From Candidatus Poribacteria bacterium (GTDB lineage Bacteria; Poribacteria; WGA-4E; PCPOR2b): a stretch of 5,791 nucleotides of DNA. A model generated the notes under the pieces. It was not told where the DNA came from. It did no database searches and saw only the letters and a program-made list of their open reading frames with translations. Both the position numbers and the translations under genes were made by a program. The DNA is taken from contig JAPUIP010000133.1 of the NCBI GenBank assembly GCA_027296925.1, forward strand, positions 1 to 5,791, read 5' to 3'. Of this stretch, positions 1 through 5,791 are shown piece by piece. Each line of letters opens with the position of its first letter. Positions within the stretch are counted from its first letter, which is position 1.

Positions 1-7
1 TCTAATT

Positions 8-24
8 CACCTAATTGATAGGTG
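8..24. repeat. Small inverted repeat over the 3' end of the zinc-ribbon gene
   Basis: A perfect 6-base inverted repeat, CACCTA at 8-13 and TAGGTG at 19-24, is separated by a 5-base loop. It covers the stop codon (11-13, minus strand) of the zinc-ribbon gene. It could be the base of a weak transcript-end hairpin, but no run of T follows on the minus strand before the window edge, so an intrinsic terminator cannot be claimed. A stem this short may also be chance. Confidence 0.25.
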
Positions 25-547
25 CCAAACCACATTCCCAATCGCAGTCAAGGCAGAAACTCACCCCCGGCCCGAGGCTTTGAATTGGGCCGCCACACTC
101 TGGGCAGGTCGTCACCTCGGAGGGGATGCGGCCGGAGGGGGAAGGTTCGTGTCGGTCCCGATCGGAAATCAGAAGGTGTGTGCATTCATAGATATGCCCA
201 TTGCATTCGGGGCAGCGATAGAAAAAGTTGGAATGCAGCCCGGTGACGTCTGGCGGTATGGTGCACTGCAACTCATAGACCACGGCGTTGTGGCGCACAA
301 GCCGCGCCCTTCCTGAAGCCGCGATCGCAATCAGATCCCATTCGTTCAGATTCGATTCAAGTTGCACAAGCAGTTCATTCACCTGATAAGCCGCCGCAGA
401 CCAGGGCGCATCCGTAATGCCAAAGATCATGCTGGTTCGTTGGGGCGCAATCATCTCAAAGGCGCGCTCACCCGCAAGTATCTTTATGGGGAGGAAACCA
501 TCCTGAAAAGTAAAATGGCGATCGATCGAACTGAAGATGTTATTCAT
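11..547 (-). CDS. Small double zinc-ribbon protein of unknown function
   Basis: This is a 178-residue protein whose function I do not recognise. The first 105 or so residues have no motif I can name. The C-terminal part has two cysteine clusters: C112-P-E-C115 followed by C122-T-H124, and C148-P-E-C151 with C165-L-D-C168 thirteen residues later, plus C172. The second cluster is a classic CX2C...CX2C zinc ribbon, a fold often used for nucleic-acid or protein binding; the first is a less regular zinc knuckle. No signal peptide or membrane segment is seen, so it is probably cytoplasmic. The ATG at 547 lies 4 bases after the stop of the TRAP permease and has no clear Shine-Dalgarno sequence, which suggests translational coupling. 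A TTG at 595 would add 16 residues and overlap the permease by 44 bases; I judge it less likely. Being a real gene is fairly sure; its role is unknown. Confidence 0.75.
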   Translation of the reverse strand: MNNIFSSIDRHFTFQDGFLPIKILAGERAFEMIAPQRTSMIFGITDAPWSAAAYQVNELLVQLESNLNEWDLIAIAASGRARLVRHNAVVYELQCTIPPDVTGLHSNFFYRCPECNGHIYECTHLLISDRDRHEPSPSGRIPSEVTTCPECGGPIQSLGPGVSFCLDCDWECGLAPIN

Positions 548-551
548 CGAT

Positions 552-2462
552 TTACGTTGACTTTCGGCGTTTCTGCATAAAGTAAACAGAGGCAAGCATC
601 GCTAATGCCAGCACGAACGTATAAACGTTATAAATATACGCGAAAAGCGCTGCGATCGCAAGCAGTATCCACTCGAGCCATGTCGTTTTTTTGCGGAAAT
701 ACCCCATCGTGACGATCGAAAAAATAAAGGTACCAACTGCCGCCGTTCCAACGGATAAGACGTTCTGCAGTAGCGTCCCATCGAACAGGATATGGGTGTA
801 AGCAAAAAGCAACGGCATGACGTACAAAAGCTTGGCGAATTTGAAGCACGCCCAGCCGGTTCGCCACGGATCCGCGCGGGCAATCGCAGCGCCGGCATAC
901 GCGCCGAGCGCAACGGGCGGCGTGATATTGGAGTCCTGGCTGAGCCAGAAAATGATCAGATGCGCGGCGATAAAGGAGATGCCGATCTGATCGCTGGTCA
1001 GGATGGGAACGGCAAGCTCCGACGTAATCAGATAGGCAGCGGTTACGGGAATCCCCATCCCCAAGATCAACGATGCAACCGCCAGCAGTAAGATCGCGAT
1101 GACGCCGTTGCTGCCAGCGATGGAAAGCACAAGTCCGGGAAAGATCCGCCCGAGCCCGGTGAGATCGATCACCGCAATGATAACCCCGATGCTGCCAACC
1201 GCCCCGCCAACCGCGAGGGAGTTCTTCGCGCCGGTCACCATTGCCTCCCAGAGTCGCTTCGGCGTGAGACGGGTTTCCCTACGAAAGTAGCTGACAGTGA
1301 TCGTCGCCAGAATCCCGAAGAATGCGGCTTTGGACGCCGTATATCCCGCGATCAGCGCTGCTATCAGCGTGACCAATGGCAGCAGGCAGTACCATTGGCG
1401 TTTGAGAAGTGTTGGGAGGTGGGGTAACTCTTCCTTCGGCAGCCCTTTAATGCCCCACTTCTTTGCTTCCAGGTGCACCATCACCCACACCGAAAAGAAA
1501 TAAAGCAGCGCTGGGATAACCGACACAAGTGCGATGTAGCTGTACGGCAGTTCGGTGCGCTCCGCCATGATAAACGCGCCTGCACCCATCACCGGCGGCA
1601 GGAATTGCCCACCGACGGAAGCGGTTGCCTCAATGGCGCCAGCAATGTGGGGGCGAAAGCCAGTCCGTTTCATCAGCGGGATGGTAAACGCTCCGGTTGC
1701 CACGGTGTTTGCAATCGCGCTGCCCGTGACGGAGCCGAAGAATCCGGAAGCAACCACAGCGACTTTCGCTGGCCCCCCAACCGTTCGTCCCGCCAATGCC
1801 ATCGGCAGGTCGATGAAAAACTGGCCCACCCCCGATTTTTCCAAAAACGCACCGAAGAAGATGAATAGAATCACATACGTCGCCATCACGTTTGCCATGA
1901 TGCCGAAGATGCCGGCCTGGCTGAAGAAGCTGTACTCAACGATTCGGCGCAGCGTGAATCCCCGGTGCGCGATAATCGACGGCATCGACCGGCCAAATAG
2001 GGCATACAGAATACCGCCGGCGACAATGATGGTCAGTGCCCAACCGACCGTTCGGCGGCTATATTCAAGGCTCAAGAGCACCGCCAGCCCGCCAACGAGC
2101 ACGTCGATGCGGCTATATGCACCCGCCCGATTTGCGAGCGTATTGTACTCCACAATCCAGTATCCGATTGTGCAAATCGTCATCACAATCAGCACGCCAT
2201 CGGCCAATGATGGGCGCGATTCCGGCGAGCTCTGCCTGAAGCGATAGAGCAGACCAATCAACACAAATGTGAGAAGCAGGTAGAGTCCAACATGATACTG
2301 CTCTCCTGCCGTGCCGAAACCTGCACAATAGATGTAAAAAAGCACAAGGCCGACAGCAGAGACTTCAGAAATCCATTTCCAGACGCCTTTCAACGTGCGA
2401 TAGGGAAGTTGGGATTCGATTGATATTTTCGTTTCTGAGTTTTCCATGGGTTGATTTACCAT
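552..2462 (-). CDS. TRAP transporter fused permease (4TM/12TM, DctQM type)
   Basis: This is the integral membrane subunit of a tripartite ATP-independent periplasmic transporter, with the small DctQ-like and large DctM-like parts fused in one chain. Such proteins import organic acids using an ion gradient and usually work with a TAXI-type extracytoplasmic binding protein. The 636 residues match the usual size of fused permeases. The N-terminal region (about 34-160) has several hydrophobic helices of the DctQ-like part. The DctM-like part follows, with GSVTGSAIANTVATG (243-257), ASVGGQFLPPVMGAGAF (281-297), GMGIPVTAAY (468-477) and SNITPPVALGAYAGAA (511-526), all typical of the family. Further hydrophobic segments run to a basic tail (KRRKST). 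The chosen ATG has AGGAG at 2466-2470, an unusually short 3 bases upstream. The next ATG, at 2447, has no ribosome site. The gene lies 24 bases after the HAD gene and 4 bases before the zinc-ribbon gene. The substrate cannot be told from the sequence. Confidence 0.95.
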   Translation of the reverse strand: MVNQPMENSETKISIESQLPYRTLKGVWKWISEVSAVGLVLFYIYCAGFGTAGEQYHVGLYLLLTFVLIGLLYRFRQSSPESRPSLADGVLIVMTICTIGYWIVEYNTLANRAGAYSRIDVLVGGLAVLLSLEYSRRTVGWALTIIVAGGILYALFGRSMPSIIAHRGFTLRRIVEYSFFSQAGIFGIMANVMATYVILFIFFGAFLEKSGVGQFFIDLPMALAGRTVGGPAKVAVVASGFFGSVTGSAIANTVATGAFTIPLMKRTGFRPHIAGAIEATASVGGQFLPPVMGAGAFIMAERTELPYSYIALVSVIPALLYFFSVWVMVHLEAKKWGIKGLPKEELPHLPTLLKRQWYCLLPLVTLIAALIAGYTASKAAFFGILATITVSYFRRETRLTPKRLWEAMVTGAKNSLAVGGAVGSIGVIIAVIDLTGLGRIFPGLVLSIAGSNGVIAILLLAVASLILGMGIPVTAAYLITSELAVPILTSDQIGISFIAAHLIIFWLSQDSNITPPVALGAYAGAAIARADPWRTGWACFKFAKLLYVMPLLFAYTHILFDGTLLQNVLSVGTAAVGTFIFSIVTMGYFRKKTTWLEWILLAIAALFAYIYNVYTFVLALAMLASVYFMQKRRKST

Positions 2463-2486
2463 TTTCTCCTGCCTGCATCGTCTCGG

Positions 2487-3188
2487 TCAAGAACCGCAGA
2501 TGTCTACCAACTCTGACAAAGATGAGATTTCAAAGTCTGCTCGAATCCCCGTATCATTGTGCTGACATTGACGATTCAGCCAAATAGACCGAACACCGGC
2601 ACGTTTCGCGCCGGCCACATCATTTTGCAGCGAGTCACCAACGTGCAACAACTCCTGTTCTGTGCACCGCGCCTGCTTCATCGCAATCTCAAACAGCCGT
2701 GGATGCGGCTTCTCGATTCCGTAATCCTGAGAGAACACCACAAACTCAAACCGGCCTGCCAGCCCACAATGGTCTGGATAGCTGTTGCCATTGGAGAGAA
2801 TACCGAGTCTATAACGCCCCTGCAGGGCATCAAGCGTAGGAAGGACATCTTCAAAAAGCTGGATATCCTCAAACCGATGCGTCAAGTACAATGCATTCAG
2901 ATGATTCGCCAGATCGACATCAGGCCTTCCAATCGATTCAAGTGTTCGTTTGAACCCCTCGAGCCGGATCGCTTCGTGTTTCACCGTTTTGCCCGTCTGT
3001 TCTTCCACCACTTGATTCCGAATCGCGATCAAGGTTTCAATCGAAAGTGCGTCAGGTGTGGTGGGAACCAGGCGACGCAGTTCAGCCAGAGCACAATGCA
3101 GCGCGTGGCGCATGACCTTTTCAAAATCCCAAAGCGTGCCGTCGGCATCGAATGAGATGGTTGTGACGGTGTCTCGATTGGCGCTCAT
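2487..3188 (-). CDS. HAD-superfamily hydrolase (probable small-molecule phosphatase)
   Basis: This is a 233-residue soluble haloacid dehalogenase-superfamily hydrolase. All four motifs are visible: motif I F-D14-A-D16-G-T-L-W-D21 with the nucleophilic Asp14 and the acid/base Asp16; motif II L-S132-N-G-N; motif III K160 in EKPHP; and motif IV G-D185-S-L-Q-N-D190 for magnesium. The helical stretch between motifs I and II (about 22-110) is a C1-type cap, as in phosphoglycolate phosphatase, YjjG nucleotidase and 2-haloacid dehalogenase relatives. The Asp at position 16 favours a phosphatase over a dehalogenase. The exact substrate is not predictable. I chose the ATG at 3188 because GAGGA (3195-3199) lies 6 bases upstream; a TTG one codon earlier is too close to that site. 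The gene is followed after 24 bases by the TRAP permease, so the two are probably co-transcribed. Confidence 0.92.
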   Translation of the reverse strand: MSANRDTVTTISFDADGTLWDFEKVMRHALHCALAELRRLVPTTPDALSIETLIAIRNQVVEEQTGKTVKHEAIRLEGFKRTLESIGRPDVDLANHLNALYLTHRFEDIQLFEDVLPTLDALQGRYRLGILSNGNSYPDHCGLAGRFEFVVFSQDYGIEKPHPRLFEIAMKQARCTEQELLHVGDSLQNDVAGAKRAGVRSIWLNRQCQHNDTGIRADFEISSLSELVDICGS

Positions 3189-3194
3189 CAAGTT

Positions 3195-3199
3195 TCCTC
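3195..3199 (-). promoter_or_regulatory. Ribosome binding site of the HAD hydrolase
   Basis: GAGGA on the minus strand lies 6 bases before the ATG at 3188. It decides between that ATG and the adjacent TTG at 3191, which would leave only 3 bases of spacing. Confidence 0.6.
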
Positions 3200-3243
3200 A
3201 TGGGCGTAAGCGTTCCATCCCCAAGTTGAGTTATAGAAGAGCA

Positions 3244-3498
3244 TCAGCGTTCCTTTCGCATGGCGATAATTTCTTCAGATAGGGGAAGTCTAAGCTTTGC
3301 TAGTGAGGCTTCCACTTGCGTCTGAGAGGGCATCTCGTCTTTGCTGGGCAATGCCGCAATCATGGCTTCCGCCGAGGCACGCTGCTTTTCCGAGTCGATC
3401 ACCATGCCGGTTTGCCTGAGCATCTGCAAGACTTTACCTTTTTGGGTCTTCTTTTCCCGTTGTTTCTCCAGCCACATCTGGATCGCCTCTGCAACCAC
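3244..3498 (-). other. Foreign charged tail joined to the enolase-superfamily remnant
   Basis: Downstream of the recognisable enzyme segment the frame stays open for about 83 residues and stops at 3244. The stretch begins VAEAIQMWLEKQREKKTQK and is rich in Lys, Glu and Gln. It is predicted helical by eye, contains LRQTGMVIDSEKQRASAEAM in its middle and ends with PLSEEIIAMRKER. It has the look of the C-terminal part of a small antitoxin-like or regulatory protein, but I cannot name a family and this is only an impression. It has no good ribosome site or start of its own: ATG 3603 lies inside the enzyme segment, and the internal ATG at about 3477 is unsupported. It is most simply a gene fragment brought in by recombination. 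Confidence 0.45.
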
Positions 3499-3815
3499 TT
3501 TGTCCCAGTGTTGAGCGCCCATCAGTTTGTGAGCGGGTAAACCTAACGCCTTGCCGACAATATCGAAGATCGCTGACCCAAAGCACCGCCAAGGTCCTGC
3601 CATTTCAAGTCCATTGGATTCATGCCGATCCAGCTATCCATCGCGTCATCGAATTGCCCGCCACGTCCACCTTCGCCTAATCCGTAGATGCCTTCGTCGG
3701 TATGGACTTTGATGATGGCGATTGGGCGATCGATGTAGTCTTTTGGGCGATGTTTCTGGATAGGTGGAATATGAGGAACCGCGACAACAAACTGCTCAAC
3801 CCCTGTAATTTTCAT
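3244..3815 (-). pseudogene. Broken and chimeric mandelate racemase/muconate lactonizing enzyme gene
   Basis: The first reading frame (3815-3543) encodes the N-terminal capping domain of an enolase-superfamily enzyme. It begins MKITGVEQFVV and has the family signature PIAIIKVHTDEGIYGLGEG (residues 31-49). Near 3560-3605 the homology moves to another frame, which continues with SAIFDIVGKALGLPAHKLMG, the conserved segment leading into the barrel domain. The offset fits the loss of one base or the gain of two. At about 3498 the homology stops. Instead of the catalytic barrel, with its KxK lysine and three acidic metal ligands, the frame carries about 83 hydrophilic residues ending LPLSEEIIAMRKER, which do not look like this family. 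Intact relatives are about 350-400 residues, so catalysis must be lost. GAGGT at 3824-3828, 8 bases before the ATG, is a good ribosome site, so the truncated 90-residue product may still be made. Confidence 0.8.
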
Positions 3816-3823
3816 TTTCGCTG

Positions 3824-3828
3824 ACCTC
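3824..3828 (-). promoter_or_regulatory. Ribosome binding site of the broken enolase-superfamily gene
   Basis: GAGGT on the minus strand lies 8 bases before the ATG at 3815. It supports that start and suggests that translation of the remnant still begins. Confidence 0.5.
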
Positions 3829-3866
3829 GATATACTTGGGGTAAAAGGAAAAGATGGATTGTCCTG

Positions 3867-3896
3867 AGTTTATCACGAGTTTCACACTTTTGTCCA
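3867..3896 (-). promoter_or_regulatory. Candidate promoter of the leftward operon
   Basis: On the minus strand TGGACA (3891-3896, five of six bases of the sigma-70 -35 consensus) is followed by TAAACT (3867-3872, four of six) with an 18-base spacer. An alternative -10, GATAAA (3869-3874), has a 16-base spacer. Transcription would start near 3860, about 45 bases before the ATG at 3815. This is a match by eye in an AT-rich gap. Confidence 0.35.
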
Positions 3897-3993
3897 AATA
3901 AAACCGTAGGGCAGATTTTTTAATGGGAAAGCAGAAAATATGGCTTTACAATTCTCCCGTTTTGAGTTAAACTTATTTCTTGAAGGTCAAGCT

Positions 3994-4022
3994 ATCACAC
4001 CTCATAAATTACCGAATATACT
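3994..4022 (+). promoter_or_regulatory. Candidate promoter of the rightward unit
   Basis: TATACT at 4017-4022 matches five of six bases of the -10 consensus. ATCACA at 3994-3999, exactly 17 bases upstream, matches four of six bases of the -35 consensus. Transcription would start near 4029, giving a leader of about 77 bases before the ATG at 4106. The position in the gap between divergent genes supports it, but the call is by eye. Confidence 0.35.
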
Positions 4023-4069
4023 TCTCGGCTGTCAATCAAAATCAAGTGCAATCGGGGATGGATTTTTGT

Positions 4070-4087
4070 GCGGAGTATAGATTCCGC
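4070..4087 (+). promoter_or_regulatory. Leader hairpin just upstream of the ribosome binding site
   Basis: GCGGAGT (4070-4076) can pair with ATTCCGC (4081-4087) over a 4-base loop, giving a 7-base-pair stem with one G-U pair. It ends 6 bases before the Shine-Dalgarno sequence AAGGA (4094-4098) of the 211-residue protein. It could affect translation initiation or RNA stability, but a stem this short may be accidental. Confidence 0.25.
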
Positions 4088-4093
4088 TCTGAA

Positions 4094-4098
4094 AAGGA
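4094..4098 (+). promoter_or_regulatory. Ribosome binding site that sets the start at 4106
   Basis: AAGGA is placed 7 bases before the ATG at 4106. The two in-frame upstream starts, TTG 3980 and ATG 4058, lack a well-spaced site. The sequence translated upstream of 4106 also looks like untranslated leader, since it covers the candidate promoter. Confidence 0.65.
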
Positions 4099-4105
4099 TA
4101 TAGCC

Positions 4106-4741
4106 ATGCGGGAAACAGTCGATATCGGCAGGCGAATTGAATTGGTCCCGATGGACCCTCATTTCCACGACATCACGATCGCCCTGTACCGCCAGCAACG
4201 GGATGAGGGCCCGGCGTTTTTGGTTCATACTTACAGTCGCATTGCGGGGGGCCGCCAACGTATTGATTTCGTGGTCAAGGCGATGGAGGTTTTGGGCGGC
4301 ATGGATGTGACCCCGGATGAATTGCTGCGGTTTCCCTGTTGGGGAGAGCATGAACTGGCATGCAAAAGGATTTTCCTGGAGGCCTGCAAGCTCGATCCAA
4401 AGGACAAAATTGAACCGCGCCCCTTGACCATCCTGGACAGAAAGTCCGGTATGAACATGACAGCCCTCAGCCTGGGAGACGGGGTTTACCAAGTCACGGC
4501 GGATGGCGAAGGGCGAGGAGCGGAAAGGCGCATTTCGGTCATTGGCAACGGGCTCATCAAACTGGGAGAGATGAAACCGGCAGAGCAGAGCATCGATAAA
4601 GTTGCCTTTTCTTGTCGGCACGACCACGATGCGATGGTCGGTTTGCTCCTGATTCGTGCCCCAAACGTACGGGTCATAATGCGAGAGCAGGATATGGCGG
4701 CTTCCCGTGGCGTCCTCTCGGCCCCGAGCCAGCAGAGATAA
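4106..4741 (+). CDS. Conserved-looking His/Cys-rich protein of unknown function, paired with a MtaA-like enzyme
   Basis: This is a 211-residue soluble protein with no signal peptide or membrane helix. I do not recognise a named domain. It has several potential metal-binding or catalytic spots: H19 and H21 in DPHFHD, C78 and H82 and C86 in PCWGEHELAC, C94, and C170-R-H172-D-H174-D near the C-terminus, followed by a hydrophobic stretch (AMVGLLLI) and REQDMAASRG. The composition, the strong ribosome site and the ordinary amino-acid content argue for a real gene. The antisense frame over the same region is rich in Arg, Ser and His and looks like a shadow. The next gene starts 48 bases downstream on the same strand, so the two are probably co-transcribed. 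A role as an accessory or partner in corrinoid methyl transfer is inference from position only. In-frame starts at 3980 (TTG) and 4058 (ATG) are possible but poorly supported. Confidence 0.8.
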   Translation: MRETVDIGRRIELVPMDPHFHDITIALYRQQRDEGPAFLVHTYSRIAGGRQRIDFVVKAMEVLGGMDVTPDELLRFPCWGEHELACKRIFLEACKLDPKDKIEPRPLTILDRKSGMNMTALSLGDGVYQVTADGEGRGAERRISVIGNGLIKLGEMKPAEQSIDKVAFSCRHDHDAMVGLLLIRAPNVRVIMREQDMAASRGVLSAPSQQR

Positions 4742-4776
4742 TCCAACCGAGAAAACAGAAAATAGCCCAAGCGAGT

Positions 4777-4782
4777 GAGGAG
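4777..4782 (+). promoter_or_regulatory. Ribosome binding site of the MtaA-like gene
   Basis: GAGGAG lies 7 bases before the ATG at 4790, close to the ideal sequence and spacing, so this start is well supported. Confidence 0.7.
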
Positions 4783-4789
4783 AAAAGAT

Positions 4790-5791
4790 ATGGAAACTCA
4801 AACTGTCGGTCCGATGACCAGTCGTCAACGTGTCCTGGCGGCGTTGCGCAGAGAACCGGTGGACCAAACGCCGGTGTGCAATCCCACGTCTGTCGCGACG
4901 GTCGAACTCATGGATCTGGTCAATGCACCATTCCCCGATGCCAACCGGAATCCGGAGCTGATGGCACGCTTAGCCGCTACCGGCCATACCGAGTTGGGCT
5001 TTGATACCATTATGCCGGTCTTCACGATCATCCAGGAATCTTCGGCCCTGGGGTGCAACATCCAGTGGGAACAGAAGGACAACTGGCCGACCGTTCGGAT
5101 GCGCGAGCCGATTTGGGAGGATGTCGATGACATTCACATTCCGTCCGATCTTTTAACCCACCCGGATACCAAATGCGTCCTCGATGCTATCAAAATTCTC
5201 AAGAAGGAGTACGGCGATGAGGTGGCCGTTATTGGAAAGACGATGGGGCCCTGGTCTCTGGGATACCACTGCTTTGGGGTGGAGGCATTCCTGCTCATGT
5301 CGCTGGACGACCCCGGAAAGACAAAGCTCGCTCTGGACCGAATGAAGGAAGCGACCGTGCAGTTCGGGGTAGCGCAAATCGAGGCCGGCGCTGATGCATT
5401 GACCTTACCAGACCACGCCACCGGCGACCTGGTTAGTGGCGAGTATTATGAGCGGTACCTGCGCGACCTGCATATCGAGTTTGCCGAGCGGATTCCGATT
5501 CCGCTGATTCTGCATATCTGTGGGCGAACGGTGGACCGAATGGAGTACATCGCGCAAACGGGAATGGCTGCGTTCCATTACGATTCCAAGAACCAACCCA
5601 AGGAGTCCATGGAAGTGATGAAGGATCGAATCTCTCTGGTGGGAAACATCAACAATCCGGAAACGCTTTTTGCAAGAGGACCTGAAGCGGTTCGGCAGGA
5701 AGTTCACAAAAACCTGGATGCCGGTGTGCAGCTCGTCGGACCGGAGTGTGCGATTCCGCTCCAGACCGCGATTGAGAATCTCACAGAGATC
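4790..5791 (+). CDS. Uroporphyrinogen decarboxylase family protein, MtaA/CmuA-like methyltransferase (3' end outside window)
   Basis: The open frame runs from the ATG to the window edge, giving 334 residues with no stop; family members are about 340-380 residues, so little is missing. It starts with the typical helix MTSRQRVLAALRREPVDQTPV (9-29). It continues with GKTMGPWS (149-156), LPDHATGDLVSGEYYERYL (206-224) and then LILHICGR with H242 and C244. C320 follows in GPECAIPLQT. The H-X-C...C set is the zinc site of MtaA/MtbA/CmuA-type enzymes, which activate a thiol to accept a methyl group from methylcobalamin; true uroporphyrinogen decarboxylases lack it. It is thus probably a cytoplasmic corrinoid:thiol methyltransferase or a close relative rather than a haem-biosynthesis enzyme. 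The thiol acceptor and corrinoid partner are unknown. It lies 48 bases after the 211-residue protein gene and is probably in the same operon. The gene symbol is left empty because the substrate is not established. Confidence 0.9.
   Translation, partial: METQTVGPMTSRQRVLAALRREPVDQTPVCNPTSVATVELMDLVNAPFPDANRNPELMARLAATGHTELGFDTIMPVFTIIQESSALGCNIQWEQKDNWPTVRMREPIWEDVDDIHIPSDLLTHPDTKCVLDAIKILKKEYGDEVAVIGKTMGPWSLGYHCFGVEAFLLMSLDDPGKTKLALDRMKEATVQFGVAQIEAGADALTLPDHATGDLVSGEYYERYLRDLHIEFAERIPIPLILHICGRTVDRMEYIAQTGMAAFHYDSKNQPKESMEVMKDRISLVGNINNPETLFARGPEAVRQEVHKNLDAGVQLVGPECAIPLQTAIENLTEI

Noticed and set aside
8..24. Rho-independent terminator at the end of the leftward operon
   Set aside because: The inverted repeat has only a 6-base AT-containing stem and no T run follows on the minus strand, so it is listed only as a repeat.
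548..595. TTG start giving a 16-residue extension of the zinc-ribbon protein
   Set aside because: It would overlap the permease gene by 44 bases with a rare start codon; the ATG at 547 just after the permease stop is the simpler choice.
1555..2247. Plus-strand open frame of 230 residues opposite the TRAP permease
   Set aside because: The minus strand here encodes conserved TRAP permease motifs without interruption; the plus-strand product is Pro/Ala/Arg-rich and is a shadow.
2559..3155. Plus-strand open frame of 198 residues opposite the HAD hydrolase
   Set aside because: All four HAD motifs are on the minus strand; the opposite frame shows no recognisable feature.
3980..4105. N-terminal extension of the 211-residue protein from TTG 3980 or ATG 4058
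   Set aside because: Neither start has a well-spaced ribosome site, the extension overlaps the candidate -10 box, and ATG 4106 has AAGGA at ideal spacing.
3995..4867. Long minus-strand open frame of 290 residues opposite the 211-residue gene
   Set aside because: It is rich in Arg, His and Ser, has no domain-like sequence, overlaps the well-supported start of the MtaA-like gene, and runs through the candidate promoter region. The plus-strand frame has a good ribosome site and protein-like composition.

Overview
The window is a 5.8 kb piece of a bacterial chromosome with two divergent transcription units, separated by a 290-base gap at 3816-4105. GC content looks moderate. The genes (TRAP-fused permease, HAD phosphatase, enolase-superfamily remnant, MtaA-like uroporphyrinogen decarboxylase family protein) suggest an environmental bacterium that takes up organic acids. 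This mix is common in metagenomic lineages such as Poribacteria-like, Planctomycetes-like or Chloroflexi-like genomes. That assignment is an impression only; no marker gene is present.

Leftward unit (minus strand, read from 3815 down to 11). It starts with a broken gene at 3815-3244: a mandelate racemase/muconate lactonizing enzyme N-terminal domain, interrupted by a frameshift, whose catalytic barrel is replaced by an unrelated charged tail. Next come an intact HAD-family hydrolase (3188-2487), a 636-residue TRAP transporter fused permease (2462-552) and a small double zinc-ribbon protein (547-11). The gaps are 55, 24 and 4 bases, so the unit is probably one operon. The TRAP solute-binding protein is not in the window.

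Rightward unit (plus strand, 4106 to the window edge). A 211-residue conserved-looking protein of unknown function (4106-4741) is followed after 48 bases by a MtaA/CmuA-type uroporphyrinogen decarboxylase family protein (4790 to beyond 5791). The latter carries the His-X-Cys...Cys zinc site of cobalamin:thiol methyltransferases. The pair may act in methyl transfer from a corrinoid, with the first protein as a possible accessory factor.

The intergenic region holds a plausible promoter for each direction and a small hairpin just before the ribosome binding site of the rightward unit. I saw no tRNA, rRNA, CRISPR array, insertion sequence or phage gene. The most unusual features are the chimeric enolase-superfamily remnant, the zinc-ribbon gene coupled to a transporter, and the uncharacterised His/Cys-rich protein paired with the MtaA-like enzyme.
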